From Lentisphaerota bacterium (GTDB lineage: Bacteria > Verrucomicrobiota > Lentisphaeria > Victivallales > Victivallaceae), in assembly GCA_015061605.1 (NCBI GenBank), contig SUWH01000012.1:26301-90300 (forward strand): a stretch of DNA of 64,000 bases, read 5' to 3'. The notes beneath the pieces were generated by a model. It worked only from the letters and a program-made list of their open reading frames with translations, was not told the DNA's origin and ran no database searches. Shown here piece after piece: positions 24,413 through 33,670 of the stretch (positions are counted from its first letter, which is position 1; every line of letters starts with the position of its first letter). The position numbers were made by a program, and so were the translations under genes.

Positions 24413-26422
24413 ATCATATAATTTTTTTTCTCCCTGTCCGGAAAGCTTGATACAGGGATAGCCGCCGCGTTCGATACGTTCAAGGTCGCCGGAGTCGAGC
24501 AATGCCCGGATGATCTGTTCGACATTGCTCTGTTTCAGTTTACGCAGTACTCCGAAACAGGCGTTGCGGTGCCAGTTCCCGGCAACGATCCCGGCACTGC
24601 GGCTTCCGGCAAGGATCTGCGCCATCTTTCCGGCACCGATACGGCCGTTGAAAAGTTCCGCCGCCCGCAGTACGATCCGGATATCTTTGTCGCTGATACC
24701 TTTATTTTTAAGTGAATCAGGTGAATTTCCGGCGCAGTTGTCGCAAATGCCGCAGTGCCACGAATCATTTTTTTCACCGAAATATCCGATAAGCTCTTTC
24801 TGGCGGCAGTTGTGTGTTGAAGCATATTTTACCACCGCATCAAGGCGATTCTGCTCATAGTCCCGCCGCTGATCGAGTTCCTTGTCATCCAAGGGCGGTT
24901 CAACTTGTTCCGGGTTTGCAAGTTCGATCGCCCGTCCGGCAAAACCGTTTTCCCAAACGAGCACATCGCCGTTGAGCGCATTGAGCACCCGGCGTATCTG
25001 TTCAGTTGAAAGTCCGGCGATCTGCGCCATTTCATCGACAGTTATATCCATAAATTTCCGGAGTTTTTCTCCGAATTCCAATATCATCCGGTGGATGAAG
25101 CGTGAACGCTGGGTCTTTTCCAATTGGTGAATTATCCGCAGTTGAGCGATGTCGGAAGTAAAAGATATTCTGCCGTTGCCGGTTTGCCGGGGACGGCGGA
25201 TGATGGCTCCGGATTTTTCCAGTATTCCCAATGCGGCGGAAATCTGTCCGTCACTGGCAGAGCCGGAGACCATTTTCTGCAATTCTGCGGCACTTATTTC
25301 CAACACCGGTTTTTCCGGATGGCGGAAATATTCCGCCCGCAGTACCCGGTAGACTGAACGGACGAGCGACGGCGGCGGATTGTTCATCTCAATGAGGAAA
25401 TTCTGAATATAGCGGTCGGCATAGCTGAAAAGCAGCAGGCAATCGGCACTTTCACCGTCCCGTCCGGCACGTCCGGCTTCCTGATAATAGGCTTCCAGAG
25501 ACCCGGGCAGCTGATAGTGGATGACTCTTCTCACATCCGGGCGGTCGATGCCCATGCCGAAAGCGTTGGTTGCCGCCAGTACCGGTGAGGGATCACACAT
25601 AAAATATTCCTGTGCGGCATTGCGTTCTTCGTTGCTCATTCCGGCGTGATAACCGCGCACTCCGGGGAGGGCGGACAACTCATCCACCGCCTGCCGGGTG
25701 GCGGCATAGATGATGGTCGCTCCGGAAATCTTTTCTTTGAGCAACTTTTTCAGTACGGCAAGTTTCACATCTTTGCCGCCCTGACAATTCTGTACTTTGA
25801 AATTCAAATTGGGGCGGCGGAACCCGGCGGCTACCAGCTTCATTTCCGGACGCAAAAGCTGATGCCGGATATCTTCGCTCACCTCCGGTGTGGCGGTCGC
25901 GGTAAAGGCGCAGATGTGGGAAATGCCCGCTTTTTGGGCGATTTTTCCGATATGACGGTAACTGGGACGGAAGTCATGACCCCATTCGCTGATACAGTGC
26001 GCCTCATCGACCACCAGCATCGCGGGAGGATGGTTCATCAGGAACTCGTGAAAGTGGTCTGTTTGAAGCCGTTCCGGCGCGACATAGAGCAGCTTTACTT
26101 CACCTGCGGCGCAGCGGTACAAGGCGTTGCGCTGTTCGGCAAAGGTGATGGAACTGTTGATGAATGCCGCCGGTATATTCCGTTTCTGCAAGGCGGCGAC
26201 CTGATCCGCCATCAAAGCGATCAGCGGGGAAACGATAAGGGTATAAGACCCCTTTATCAATGCCGGGAGCTGGTAACAGAGTGATTTACCCGCTCCGGTG
26301 GGCATGACTACGCAGAGGTCAACTCCGGCAACGATATCTTCAATGACCTCTTTCTGGTGGTCGAGAAAAGATTCAAAGCCGAAGTAACGCTGTAAAAGTG
26401 TCTCAAGAGCTGGTAAACTCAT
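24407..26422 (-). CDS. recQ: ATP-dependent DNA helicase RecQ
   Basis: A 671-residue 3'-5' helicase for DNA repair and recombination. The helicase core shows MPTGAGKSLCYQLPAL, VVDEAHCISEWGHDFRPSY, FTATATPEV and QEAGRAGRDG. The RecQ-Ct region follows, with a four-cysteine zinc site (CRQKELIGYFG then CGICDNC) and a winged helix ending in LSGQGEKKLYDL. The HRDC domain common at the C-terminus of E. coli RecQ is missing, as in many shorter RecQs. It begins nine bases after the stop of the Ntn-hydrolase gene, so it is probably the last gene of the aas-eda run. Confidence 0.95.
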   Translation of the reverse strand: MSLPALETLLQRYFGFESFLDHQKEVIEDIVAGVDLCVVMPTGAGKSLCYQLPALIKGSYTLIVSPLIALMADQVAALQKRNIPAAFINSSITFAEQRNALYRCAAGEVKLLYVAPERLQTDHFHEFLMNHPPAMLVVDEAHCISEWGHDFRPSYRHIGKIAQKAGISHICAFTATATPEVSEDIRHQLLRPEMKLVAAGFRRPNLNFKVQNCQGGKDVKLAVLKKLLKEKISGATIIYAATRQAVDELSALPGVRGYHAGMSNEERNAAQEYFMCDPSPVLAATNAFGMGIDRPDVRRVIHYQLPGSLEAYYQEAGRAGRDGESADCLLLFSYADRYIQNFLIEMNNPPPSLVRSVYRVLRAEYFRHPEKPVLEISAAELQKMVSGSASDGQISAALGILEKSGAIIRRPRQTGNGRISFTSDIAQLRIIHQLEKTQRSRFIHRMILEFGEKLRKFMDITVDEMAQIAGLSTEQIRRVLNALNGDVLVWENGFAGRAIELANPEQVEPPLDDKELDQRRDYEQNRLDAVVKYASTHNCRQKELIGYFGEKNDSWHCGICDNCAGNSPDSLKNKGISDKDIRIVLRAAELFNGRIGAGKMAQILAGSRSAGIVAGNWHRNACFGVLRKLKQSNVEQIIRALLDSGDLERIERGGYPCIKLSGQGEKKLYDL

Positions 26423-26431
26423 TGCAGGAAC

Positions 26432-27544
26432 TTATTTCCCCGCAGATTCGATTTTGAGCAGAGTTTCCGCTTCTTTCCAGATCTTGTATGCGGTGGCGTT
26501 GAGCAGTTTGACCGCTTCGGCGCGCTTGCCATTGTCAAGAAGCTTGCGGGCATCGGCTTTGGCTTTGGCATATTTTGCCTTGGAGTCAGCTTCAAACTTC
26601 ATCCATTCACAGGGAAGCGGATTTGCAAAACCGTTTTTGTCACCACGCTTGAAAGAGGCCCGCGACCAGGCGTAACTGCCCATGGATGGCAGAACCTTTT
26701 CCGCACAGACTGGAATGGGGACATAGACGGTATTGCGGGGATGTCCGATGGCGGCATAGATGGTTGAGAGTACATCCGGATACGGGATATCGACCTCGAT
26801 GGTACTGCCGGAATTGGTGGTTTTACCGCAGACGGAGCGGTTCGGATACTCTCCGCTTGGAAGTTTGCAGATACGGGAGATTTCCGAGATACCGGCAACG
26901 GTGATTTTTCCATCTTTATCCATCATTTCATTCAATCCGGAAAGCGCGATGTAGGCTCTGGCACTGCTGTGCAGATAGGATTTATAAGTACCGCGGGCAC
27001 GGGCGGCCATGCCGGGGTTATGCCAGATGTTGGCGCGAACAACATAGTTGCTGTTGTAACGCTGAACTGACATGAATTTGGTAGTGAATTCGCAGATGTA
27101 CCCCTCTTTGGTGTCCACAAACAGGAAGGTGGAACCGCTGTCGGAATGGTAGTAATCTCCGGATTTTACCAGTTCATCAAGCTTTTTCACCGCCTGAGCC
27201 GCAGTATCGCAGGAGTTCAGGATCTCAAGCAGCAGCGCCGGGGTGCTTTTTTTATCTTTGGGATTGGGGGCATCGGAAGTTTTTTCACCGCTGTTCATGG
27301 CGCCTGCCAGACCGGAGCAGTTCACTCCGGTGTTGGTAAGTCCATTAGTGCCGATAGCGACCCATTTGCGTTTGGCTCCGGCGGGACTGATATACGCCGC
27401 AACCCGGCGTTCTTTGGAGTCGCGGTTCTTGTGCAGTATATTGGTATTGTTTTTGGTGAAGTCTTTGAAGACCATCCAACTGGTGCAGGCAAAAACCGGC
27501 ATTGCCAGTGCAGAAAACAGCAACAGCGAAAGCGATTTTTTCAT
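26432..27544 (-). CDS. Secreted Ntn-type linear amide hydrolase (C45/C69-like)
   Basis: A 370-residue protein with a signal peptide whose predicted cleavage exposes Cys20 (MKKSLSLLLFSALAMPVFA then CTSWMVF). A new N-terminal Cys followed by NRDSKE is what N-terminal-nucleophile amidohydrolases of the choloylglycine-hydrolase, C45 acyltransferase and C69 dipeptidase groups show. CNG-like GVNCSGLAGAMNSGE and a conserved EFTTKFMS strand support the fold. It would cleave amide bonds outside the cytoplasm, for example in peptides or acyl conjugates such as bile salts; the substrate is not known. The C-terminal 60 residues are helical and lysine-rich. The gene lies between eda and recQ. Confidence 0.65.
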   Translation of the reverse strand: MKKSLSLLLFSALAMPVFACTSWMVFKDFTKNNTNILHKNRDSKERRVAAYISPAGAKRKWVAIGTNGLTNTGVNCSGLAGAMNSGEKTSDAPNPKDKKSTPALLLEILNSCDTAAQAVKKLDELVKSGDYYHSDSGSTFLFVDTKEGYICEFTTKFMSVQRYNSNYVVRANIWHNPGMAARARGTYKSYLHSSARAYIALSGLNEMMDKDGKITVAGISEISRICKLPSGEYPNRSVCGKTTNSGSTIEVDIPYPDVLSTIYAAIGHPRNTVYVPIPVCAEKVLPSMGSYAWSRASFKRGDKNGFANPLPCEWMKFEADSKAKYAKAKADARKLLDNGKRAEAVKLLNATAYKIWKEAETLLKIESAGK

Positions 27545-27565
27545 AACATCCCCCTGCTTTACGGC

Positions 27566-28222
27566 TTAACAGTTTTTGCTCAATTCGACTGCGGCTTTGA
27601 CGGCGGTGCGGATACCGTCCCAGTTGCCGCTTTCGATATCGCTGCTTTTGCCCAGCCAGGTGCCGCCGACGGCGACGATCTCTTTGACCGCCAGATAGTC
27701 AGCTACATTGGCGGTGGTTACTCCGCCGGTAGGCATGAAACGGACACCGAGGTGTTTGTAAGGGGCGATGAGGGATTTGAGGAAGTTGATGCCGCCGGAA
27801 GCTTCGGCAGGGAAGAATTTGAGGAAACGGCAGCCGTATTCCATCGCCTGTTCAACTTCGCTGGGAGTGCAGACACCGGGGGCGAAAGCAAATCCGTTGG
27901 CGACTGCCTCTTTGACGATGGTCGGATTGAATCCGGGCGCAACGGCGAATTTGGCTCCGGCATCAAAGGCGCGGTGCAGATCGCGGGAGTTGAGAACGGT
28001 TCCGGCGCCCAGATAAAGTTCAGGGAATCTACTGGAAGCCGCTTTGATGACCGCTTCGGCGGCGGTGGTGCGGAAAGTTATTTCGGCGGCAGGCAGACCG
28101 CATTCGGCGAGGACTTCGCACATTTTCAAGCCGGAATCAACATCGTTGAGAACCAGCACGGGGACGATACGGATGGCGGAAAGGGTTTCCACCGCCGTCT
28201 GACAATTTTTCTGAAAGCTCAT
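27566..28222 (-). CDS. eda: KHG/KDPG aldolase
   Basis: A 218-residue class I aldolase that splits 2-keto-3-deoxy-6-phosphogluconate (or 4-hydroxy-2-oxoglutarate) into pyruvate and an aldehyde. The Schiff-base lysine is Lys135 in RFLKFFPAE, the general-base glutamate is Glu47 in AEITFRT, and GAGTVLN, PGFNPTIV and MPTGGVT complete the pattern. It serves the Entner-Doudoroff route or hexuronate breakdown, which would suit an organism that degrades uronic-acid glycans. No kdgK or edd gene is adjacent; the neighbours are aas upstream and the Ntn hydrolase downstream. Confidence 0.94.
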   Translation of the reverse strand: MSFQKNCQTAVETLSAIRIVPVLVLNDVDSGLKMCEVLAECGLPAAEITFRTTAAEAVIKAASSRFPELYLGAGTVLNSRDLHRAFDAGAKFAVAPGFNPTIVKEAVANGFAFAPGVCTPSEVEQAMEYGCRFLKFFPAEASGGINFLKSLIAPYKHLGVRFMPTGGVTTANVADYLAVKEIVAVGGTWLGKSSDIESGNWDGIRTAVKAAVELSKNC

Positions 28223-28247
28223 TTTCTGCTCCGGAAATTATTGGAAA

Positions 28248-30527
28248 TTAAAGTTCTGCCGCCATGTCGCGGAGTTTGACCAGATCAAGTTTGCCGCTTC
28301 CAAGCAGCGGGAGTTCGTTGATTTTGACGAAGTCATCGGCTTTGGGGATCCAGATGTTGGGGATACCTTCTTTACGCAGCGCATCCAGAACCGCCGGAAT
28401 ATCGAAGTCATCGGCAGTGTAGAATACCACCAGACGTTCACCTTTGCGGCTGTCTCCGCGGCCGGCAACGGCGATCTCCCGGTTTTCCCGGGCGCGGATG
28501 CGGGCGATGGCATCTTCAACACCTTCGTGGGGGACCATTTCGCCGCCGATCTTGCTGAAACGGCTGGCGCGTCCGGTGATATAGACGTAACCTTCCTGAT
28601 CCATTTTGGCGATGTCACCGGTGTCGTAGTAGCCGTCCTGAATGACACGGGCGGTGAGTGCTTCGTCATTGAGGTAACCTTTCATCACCGAACCGGCAAG
28701 CACCTGCATTCTGCCGCTGGATCCGGGGTTGAGTTCCACCCCGGTATCCGGATCGACGATACGGATGTGGATGCCCGGCAGAGGACAACCGATACTGCCC
28801 GGATGGTCAGCTTTGGCTCCGAGGTTGAAAATTGAATTGCTCAAGTTGATGGTGGCAATGGGGGACAATTCAGTACAGCCGTAGCCTTCGATAATGTCCC
28901 GTCCGGTCATTTCGCGGAATTTGGTGGCGAGTTCCGGACGGAGTTTTTCGGCGCCGGTGACGACCAGACGGAGAGTTTTGAGATCTTCTCCGGTGGCTTT
29001 CATCAGGTATTTCTGCAAAAAGGTCGGAGTGGCGGTGAGAATGGTAAGTTTCTGTTCACGAACTGCTTTGACCAGAGCGGCACCATCCAGCGGGTTGGGC
29101 AGAAGTGAGGACATGGTTCCGAAAATGGAGGGGAAGGCAAATCCGACCATAAAGCCGTAAGCGTGGAACATCGGCAGGTTGCCGGCGATCCGGTCAGTGC
29201 CGCGCATCAGGTCGACCACCCGTACAAAGGAAAGGGTGTTGCAGGTGAGGTTGTGGTGGGTGAGCATGACCGCTTTGGGTACTCCGGTCGAACCGCTGGA
29301 AAAGAGCAGTACTGCCTGATTGTGCATATTGTAGCAGCTGGAAGGCGCAATGTTGCGGATGATGGTGCGCGCCGGAAGCAAAAGTGCCATGAGAAGTGCG
29401 CGGATCTTGTCGCCTTTGGTGATCGTTTTGGCGAGATCTTCGAGCAGAACCATTTCGGGGAATTCCTCCCATTTGAGTTTGTCGAGGAATTTCCGGCTGG
29501 TCAGGATCTTTTTGATACCGGCACGGCGGGCGGCGGCAAGAGCAACCTCCTGACCGCTGGAAAAGTTGATCATCGCCGGAGTACGGTCGGAACACATCAC
29601 CGCCAGAAGTCCGACCGCAGTGATCGGCATATTGGGCAGCAGTACACCCGTGTACTGGGTGTTGTCGCCTCTGTTGAGCTTGCGGAGCAGTCTGGAGAAG
29701 ATGATGACCCGGACGAGGGTGTTGAAGTTATTGACCATATCTCCGGTCATGCCATCGGCGAAAGTGGTTTTAAAGGGATGGCGTTTGGCATTCAAAATGA
29801 AGTGGGTATGCAGGGGTTTTTCGCCCGGCTGGATCTGTTTTTCGGCGCGGGCACCGAGTTCGGAAATTTTCTGGCGCAGCTCAAAGGCGGAGAGTTTTGA
29901 ATCAATGGGTTCTCCGATATTGATGGAATAGTCCACCGGCATATTCAGAGGGGAACGCAGATGGAGTTTGCCATTGTGGATGCCGCTCATTCTGCCGGAA
30001 ATCATGCCGAGACGGATCGGAACTACCGGAATATCCAGTTCCGGCGGCAGCAGCGGCTGAACTCCGGAACGGAAACGCATCAAACTGCCGTTGCCGGAGA
30101 TGGCACCTTCCGGGAAGAAGCAGAGGATCTCGCCTTTGCGCAGCCGGTTCTGGGTGTTTTCAAAAAATTTGAGCATCGCTTTGGGGCGGCGCATATTGGG
30201 TACTTCAATGACCCCGAGATAGCGGAAAAGCCAGCTGATGGGCAGGAAGCTCACCAGACTTGTATGCACCATAAAGCGCACCCGGCGGCGGGAAACCGCC
30301 TGGATCATGATCAAGTCCAGCAGAGAGATGTGGTTGGATACCAGAAGCACCGGACCGGAATAGGGAATATTGGCTTTACCGTGGATGCGCACCCGCAAAA
30401 ATACTAATCGCAGCAACCGTCCGACAAATTTCACAAACAGTTTCGGTGAAAGCAAAACGTACAGTGCTGCAAGTGCAACCAATGCCCAAATCACGGGCTG
30501 CCAATGTTCATTCAACCATTCGATCAT
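28248..30527 (-). CDS. aas: Bifunctional acyltransferase / acyl-ACP synthetase (Aas-like)
   Basis: A 759-residue membrane-associated fusion. Residues 1-30 hold a membrane helix, and residues of about 40-230 a PlsC acyltransferase with the HxxxxD motif at 66-71 (SNHISLLD) and FPEGAIS. From about 260 it continues as an AMP-forming acyl-ACP/acyl-CoA ligase: LLFSSGSTGVPKAVMLTHHN, YGCTELSPIATIN, YDTGDIAKMD and a C-terminal catalytic lysine in GSGKLDLVKL. In E. coli Aas re-acylates lysophosphatidylethanolamine using free fatty acids. Here it heads the aas-eda-hydrolase-recQ run and has a clear promoter at 30576-30603. The symbol follows the domain order. Confidence 0.88.
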   Translation of the reverse strand: MIEWLNEHWQPVIWALVALAALYVLLSPKLFVKFVGRLLRLVFLRVRIHGKANIPYSGPVLLVSNHISLLDLIMIQAVSRRRVRFMVHTSLVSFLPISWLFRYLGVIEVPNMRRPKAMLKFFENTQNRLRKGEILCFFPEGAISGNGSLMRFRSGVQPLLPPELDIPVVPIRLGMISGRMSGIHNGKLHLRSPLNMPVDYSINIGEPIDSKLSAFELRQKISELGARAEKQIQPGEKPLHTHFILNAKRHPFKTTFADGMTGDMVNNFNTLVRVIIFSRLLRKLNRGDNTQYTGVLLPNMPITAVGLLAVMCSDRTPAMINFSSGQEVALAAARRAGIKKILTSRKFLDKLKWEEFPEMVLLEDLAKTITKGDKIRALLMALLLPARTIIRNIAPSSCYNMHNQAVLLFSSGSTGVPKAVMLTHHNLTCNTLSFVRVVDLMRGTDRIAGNLPMFHAYGFMVGFAFPSIFGTMSSLLPNPLDGAALVKAVREQKLTILTATPTFLQKYLMKATGEDLKTLRLVVTGAEKLRPELATKFREMTGRDIIEGYGCTELSPIATINLSNSIFNLGAKADHPGSIGCPLPGIHIRIVDPDTGVELNPGSSGRMQVLAGSVMKGYLNDEALTARVIQDGYYDTGDIAKMDQEGYVYITGRASRFSKIGGEMVPHEGVEDAIARIRARENREIAVAGRGDSRKGERLVVFYTADDFDIPAVLDALRKEGIPNIWIPKADDFVKINELPLLGSGKLDLVKLRDMAAEL

Positions 30528-30575
30528 ATAAAAACTCCTTTTGAAAAATTACTTTTTACTGAAAGATAATTGCAT

Positions 30576-30603
30576 AATATAGCACACAATTATAATTTTT
30601 CAA
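30576..30603 (-). promoter_or_regulatory. Promoter of aas
   Basis: On the minus strand TTGAAA (30603-30598), 16 bases, then TATATT (30581-30576) with TGC directly upstream. It lies about 50 bases before the aas start and just past the ligA stop. Confidence 0.65.
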
Positions 30604-30613
30604 TTACTTTATA

Positions 30614-32500
30614 TTAAAAAAGTTCTCCTCTTTCCCATGCTTCGCTTAAATCCGGCTCTTTTATTTCCGCATCCGGTGTCGGGTTTTCGCGGAGGAACTC
30701 TTCCAGAGAGAGGATTTTTACTCCGTATTTACGTGCGGCGGCAAGTTTGGAGCTGTTTCCTGAAATATCGGCGGCAACCAGAATGGAAAGGGAAGCGTTG
30801 ACACTGTCTACCGGGCGCAGATTGCGTTCTCTGGCAAGCTTTTCATAGAATGAACGTTTTTCCGGCATTTTCCCGGTGAAACAGATGGTCGGCAAATCTG
30901 CATTGACCTTTTCCGGCTGCTGACAAGTGACGACCGACAGGAGTTTTTCCAACTCATCATATTTGTTTATAAAGGTGCTGACGATCGCTCCGGCACGTTC
31001 CGGACCGATGCCGGGGATGGCGGCGAGAGTATCGGCATCGAGAGTACGGAGTTCTGAAAGAGAGTGTTTTTCCAGAAGCAGCGCGGCGATATTCATACCG
31101 ACATTGGGGATATTCAATGCAGCAATGATATTGGCTTCGGTGGTATTGCAACTGCGGGCAAGTTCATTGGCAAGGTTGTCGGCACTGCGCTTCTGGAAAC
31201 CTTCAATTTTAAGCAAATCTGCGGAAGTGAGAATGAGAAGCTCATGGAGAAAGCGGATGTTGAATTTTTCCATCAACTTCCGCAACGTAGGTTCTCCGAG
31301 CCGTTCAATGCCGAAACTGCGGACTGAAGCCAGAAGATTGCAGAGCAGAGTTTCCGCACAGTCCGCATTGGGACAGCACAGCTCCGGACCGCGGCGGATG
31401 AGCGCAGTTTTACACGCCGGACAGTCGCTTATCCACGGCGAAGTCCGTTCTTTCCCCGGTACACTGGCGGTAATATAAGGTATCACATCTCCGGCACGTT
31501 CAACGGTGACGGTATCACCGATCATGATCTGCATATCTTCCAGATTCTGGGCATTGTGGAGGGAGGCACGTTTGATGGTGATGCCGGAAAGATCGACCGG
31601 AGCAAGCTGTGCCACCGGAGTGAGACAGTTTTTTCCGAAGCTCCACTCCACACCGACCAAAGTGGTAACTGCACTGGAATTGGTGAATTTATAGGCAATT
31701 TCTCCTCTGGGGTGGTGGGCGGTCGCTCCCAGAGAATCACGGTAACTTTTATCTGCTATTTTGAGAACGATGCCATCCATGGGGTAGGGCAGACCGGCGA
31801 GAGATTGTTTCAAATTTTCCCATTGAGTTTCCAGATCACAAAGTTTGACCTGCTTTGAGATCAGATTGTAGTCGACCAGCGTGAGCTTGGCGCCCTGTAT
31901 CTGCATTTCAAAAATATCTTTCAATCCCATGATACCGGCGACGGCGTTGCGGGAGTTTTTATAAGTCCCGCCGCCCTTTTTCTGTATATGGGAATATATG
32001 TTTATAAAGTCATCGTTGCGGATGACGATCTCCCCTCTGGCGGGACGGTCGACATTTCCGGTGTAGCCGGGAGCTTCCAGTTCGATGAGCGGCAGTTTGT
32101 CAGAAATGTTTTCTCCGGTTTCCCCGTCGCCCCGGGTAGAGAGTATTTTTCCGTCGAAACTCGCTGAAATACCGTCATATTTCGGTTCGACCAGCAGCAG
32201 TTCCTCCTGATCGCGGGCATATTTTTTTGCCCATTCAAGCAGTTCTTCCAGAGAATAGGCTTTATCTAAAGAGAGCATCGGGGTCTTGTGATGCACCTTG
32301 CCGGAACTCTCCACGGCAACGGCATTGACGCGGGTAACGAGAATGTGTTCCGGATCGATTTTGCGCAATGCTTCGACCAGCTGATCGTACTCCTGATCGC
32401 TGATTTCCGGGGTGTTGGTTTCCCAATACAGTTTATCGTGATAACTTATAAGCTCTGCCAGCTGTGCGGCATTGAGATTTTCCGGGGCGATATTCAGCAT
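30614..32500 (-). CDS. ligA: NAD-dependent DNA ligase
   Basis: A 628-residue bacterial replicative ligase that seals nicks with NAD+. The adenylation site is Lys107 in EPKYDG. Further on come the nucleotidyltransferase motifs, the OB fold (VGVEWSFGKNCLTPVAQL), a four-cysteine zinc finger (CPACK and CCPNADC), helix-hairpin-helix repeats (LLKIEGFQKRSA, IPGIGPERAGA) and a BRCT domain from about residue 540 (ICFTGKMPEKR). It is somewhat shorter than the 670-residue norm and ends with an acidic tail after the BRCT domain. The promoter at 32541-32569 is interlocked with that of asd on the other strand. Confidence 0.96.
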   Translation of the reverse strand: MLNIAPENLNAAQLAELISYHDKLYWETNTPEISDQEYDQLVEALRKIDPEHILVTRVNAVAVESSGKVHHKTPMLSLDKAYSLEELLEWAKKYARDQEELLLVEPKYDGISASFDGKILSTRGDGETGENISDKLPLIELEAPGYTGNVDRPARGEIVIRNDDFINIYSHIQKKGGGTYKNSRNAVAGIMGLKDIFEMQIQGAKLTLVDYNLISKQVKLCDLETQWENLKQSLAGLPYPMDGIVLKIADKSYRDSLGATAHHPRGEIAYKFTNSSAVTTLVGVEWSFGKNCLTPVAQLAPVDLSGITIKRASLHNAQNLEDMQIMIGDTVTVERAGDVIPYITASVPGKERTSPWISDCPACKTALIRRGPELCCPNADCAETLLCNLLASVRSFGIERLGEPTLRKLMEKFNIRFLHELLILTSADLLKIEGFQKRSADNLANELARSCNTTEANIIAALNIPNVGMNIAALLLEKHSLSELRTLDADTLAAIPGIGPERAGAIVSTFINKYDELEKLLSVVTCQQPEKVNADLPTICFTGKMPEKRSFYEKLARERNLRPVDSVNASLSILVAADISGNSSKLAAARKYGVKILSLEEFLRENPTPDAEIKEPDLSEAWERGELF

Positions 32501-32540
32501 AAAAACTCCATTTTTTCAAAATAAAAAATATTTGTTGTGA

Positions 32541-32569
32541 AATATAACTCTTGATATTGAATTTTTCAA
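32541..32569 (-). promoter_or_regulatory. Promoter of ligA
   Basis: On the minus strand TTGAAA (32569-32564), 17 bases, TATATT (32546-32541), about 40 bases before ligA. Its -35 element overlaps the region of the divergent asd promoter. Confidence 0.65.
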
Positions 32570-32585
32570 CCTTGACAGCTATATT
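32557..32585 (+). promoter_or_regulatory. Promoter of asd
   Basis: TTGAAT (32557-32562), 17 bases, TATATT (32580-32585). Its -35 lies inside the spacer of the ligA promoter, so the two divergent promoters share about 13 bases. A TTGACA at 32572-32577 sits too close to this -10 to be its partner. Confidence 0.6.
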
Positions 32586-32654
32586 ATAAAGCTATTAAGT
32601 TGGAGTATATTGATTTCGTGTCAATGTCATTTCAAAAGAAAGAGAAATAGAATA

Positions 32655-33659
32655 ATGTCAAAAAGCTACACTGTTGCTGTTGCCGGTGCCACCGGTGCTG
32701 TCGGCGTCGAAATGATCAAAACGCTGGAAAAACGTAATTTTCCGGTGAAAAATCTTAAACTTCTGGCCTCTGCCCGTTCCGCCGGTAAAACTATGGAGTT
32801 CCGCGGCGAAAAACTCGTCATCGAAGAGATGACAGAAAACTCCTTCAAGGGAGTCGATATCGCGCTCTTTTCTGCGGGCAGCGATATTTCCCGCGCCTAC
32901 CGTCAGATCGTGGTCGATGCCGGTGCGGTGATGATCGACAACTCCAGCGCTTTCCGTATGGAAGATGATGTGCCGCTGGTCGTCCCCGAAGTCAACCCTG
33001 AAGACATCGCCAGACACAAAGGTGTCATCGCCAACCCCAACTGCACCACCGCTATCATGCTGGTCGCGGTTGCTCCCTTGCACCGTGCGAAAAAACTCCG
33101 CCGTCTGGTTGCTTCCACCTATCAGGCTGCCTCCGGTGCCGGAGCAAAAGGTATGCAGGAACTTATCGAACAGACCAAACAGATCCTCAACGGCGAAGCC
33201 ATCGAGCCCAAAGCCTTTGCCCACCGGATCGCATTCAATCTGATCCCCCACATCGACTCCTTCTGCGATAACGGCTACACCAAAGAGGAGTTGAAAATGG
33301 TCAATGAATCCCGCAAAATGCTCCATATCCCCGATCTGATGGTCAGCTGCACCAGCGTCCGTATCCCGGCTCTGCGCGCCCACTCTGAATCACTCAACAT
33401 GGAATTTGCCGAAGACATCACTCCGGAAGAAGCCCGTGCCATCCTCGCCGCCGCTCCCGGTGTGACCGTGGTCGATGACCCCGAAGCCAAGCTCTATCCG
33501 ATGCCGGTCGATGCCACCGAAAAATATGATGTGCTCGCCGGCCGTATCCGTCAGGACATCTCCCGCGCGGATAAGCGCGGTCTGGAAATGTTCGTTTCCG
33601 GTGACCAGCTGCTCAAAGGCGCGGCGCTCAATGCGGTCCAGATCGCTGAAAATCTGTAA
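32655..33659 (+). CDS. asd: Aspartate-semialdehyde dehydrogenase
   Basis: NADPH-dependent enzyme that reduces aspartyl phosphate to aspartate semialdehyde, the branch point to lysine/diaminopimelate, threonine and methionine. The frame can be read from a TTG at 32610, but the ATG at 32655 after an AAAGAGAAATAGAAT purine stretch starts exactly at the Rossmann motif (VAVAGATGAVGVEM), giving 334 residues. The active-site cysteine is Cys130 in NPNCTT, and AASGAGAKGMQEL is the substrate-binding region. It is followed 11 bases later by a lipoprotein gene. Confidence 0.96.
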   Translation: MSKSYTVAVAGATGAVGVEMIKTLEKRNFPVKNLKLLASARSAGKTMEFRGEKLVIEEMTENSFKGVDIALFSAGSDISRAYRQIVVDAGAVMIDNSSAFRMEDDVPLVVPEVNPEDIARHKGVIANPNCTTAIMLVAVAPLHRAKKLRRLVASTYQAASGAGAKGMQELIEQTKQILNGEAIEPKAFAHRIAFNLIPHIDSFCDNGYTKEELKMVNESRKMLHIPDLMVSCTSVRIPALRAHSESLNMEFAEDITPEEARAILAAAPGVTVVDDPEAKLYPMPVDATEKYDVLAGRIRQDISRADKRGLEMFVSGDQLLKGAALNAVQIAENL

Positions 33660-33670
33660 GATAACACAAT

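Noticed and set aside
27146..28279. A 377-codon plus-strand frame opposite eda and the Ntn hydrolase
   Set aside because: It spans two conserved genes antisense and shows no family motif.
32572..32577. TTGACA as the -35 element of asd
   Set aside because: It lies only two bases before TATATT, and no -10-like sequence follows at 16-18 bases; TTGAAT at 32557 has the correct spacing.
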